Positions 6,385-6,709 of a stretch of 6,709 nt of DNA are shown piece by piece. The notes beneath the pieces were generated by a model that was given only the letters and a program-made list of their open reading frames with translations, did no database searches and had not been told where the DNA came from. Each line of letters begins with the position of its first letter. The stretch's first letter is position 1. The stretch spans positions 1 to 6,709 of the forward strand of contig CAUVDV010000122.1 of NCBI GenBank assembly GCA_963550755.1. Direction: 5' to 3'. Source of the DNA: W11650 sp963550755 (GTDB taxonomy: Bacteria; Bacillota; Clostridia; Lachnospirales; Vallitaleaceae). The translations under genes and the position numbers were made by a program.

Positions 6385-6440
6385 CAGGCAAAGGCTATGG
6401 TTTCTATATAGCTGTGAAAGGAATTAGGGAGGATGTATTT

Positions 6441-6709
6441 ATGAAAGAGTATATTAATATTGATGAAATGAATGAGCTGACCGGAGCCAGACATGCCGAT
6501 CCTCATCATATTTTAGGCATTCATCCGTGGGAAGGGAAATATTATATCAACGCCTATCAGCCTTTTGCTAAAACCATTGCGGCTGTGGATAAAAAGACCG
6601 GTCAGGCACTGGCTCTGGAAAAAGTCAGGGAGAACGGCTTTTTTACTGTCGAGCTGCCGGAGAAAATCGATTATGAACTGCATTATACCGATTATCAGGA
6701 TAATGCCTG
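6441..6709 (+). CDS. glgB: 1,4-alpha-glucan (glycogen) branching enzyme, N-terminal fragment
   Basis: GlgB moves segments of alpha-1,4-glucan chains to alpha-1,6 positions in glycogen synthesis in the cytoplasm. Only the first 89 codons are in the window, and the gene runs off the + end. The visible part is the N-terminal beta-sandwich region, not the catalytic barrel. The motif RHADPHHILGIH (17-28) matches the family's conserved H.DP...LG.H start, and the later ENGFFTVELPEKIDYELHYT (64-83) fits the ...GFF...P.....Y.L pattern of this domain. GGGAGG (6427-6432) precedes ATG 6441 by 8 bases. The preceding promoter and leader indicate a separate transcript, possibly the first gene of a glycogen operon beyond the window. 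The remaining uncertainty is a GlgB-like fusion or relative, because the catalytic residues are not visible. Confidence 0.88.
   Translation, partial: MKEYINIDEMNELTGARHADPHHILGIHPWEGKYYINAYQPFAKTIAAVDKKTGQALALEKVRENGFFTVELPEKIDYELHYTDYQDNA

Noticed and set aside
6211..6411. 66-residue frame from TTG 6211, and reverse-strand frames over 6117-6391
   Set aside because: They have no ribosome sites and no recognisable protein features, and they overlap inverted repeats that explain the open frames better.

Overview
The window looks like a chromosomal segment of a low-to-mid GC Firmicute, most likely a Lachnospiraceae or related clostridial genome. The basis is strong GGAGG-type ribosome sites, a tRNA gene without an encoded CCA, AT-rich intergenic DNA, and a Hanks-type kinase with a DFN motif and an SPEQ motif of a type I associate with Lachnospiraceae. 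The assignment is by style, not by database match.

Layout, all on the + strand: (1) the 3' end of a tRNA gene (1-27) and its intrinsic terminator (31-66); (2) a 275-base AT-rich region with a candidate promoter (116-145) and a possibly structured leader; (3) a membrane-anchored TPR-LRR protein (342-1907); (4) a transmembrane Ser/Thr protein kinase with a TPR-rich C-terminal half (1979-4153); (5) a 50-residue single-pass membrane protein (4166-4318), missed by length-filtered gene calling, whose ribosome site abuts the kinase stop codon; (6) a 206-base intergenic region with paired small hairpins and a 10-base direct repeat; (7) a second TPR-LRR protein (4525-6084), clearly a paralogue of the first; (8) a 356-base region with an extended -10 promoter and a foldable leader; (9) the start of a glycogen branching enzyme gene, glgB (6441 to window end).

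The central block (342-6084) reads as a transmembrane signalling cassette: two LRR proteins with a short basic N-terminus, one membrane helix and a long, probably exported, TPR-LRR part, flanking a kinase whose catalytic domain is cytoplasmic and whose TPR part is probably outside, plus a tiny membrane protein coupled to the kinase. A reasonable but untested model is that the LRR proteins sense something at the cell surface and engage the kinase through TPR or membrane contacts. No phosphatase, FHA protein or obvious substrate is in the window. The LRR paralogues are about 80% identical by eye in the TPR half and diverge more inside the LRR, with short islands of perfect DNA identity in the 3' half, which suggests duplication with diversification and possibly local gene conversion. 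The kinase has a long Gln/Thr-rich insertion between the SPEQ motif and subdomain IX, encoded by a tandem DNA repeat.
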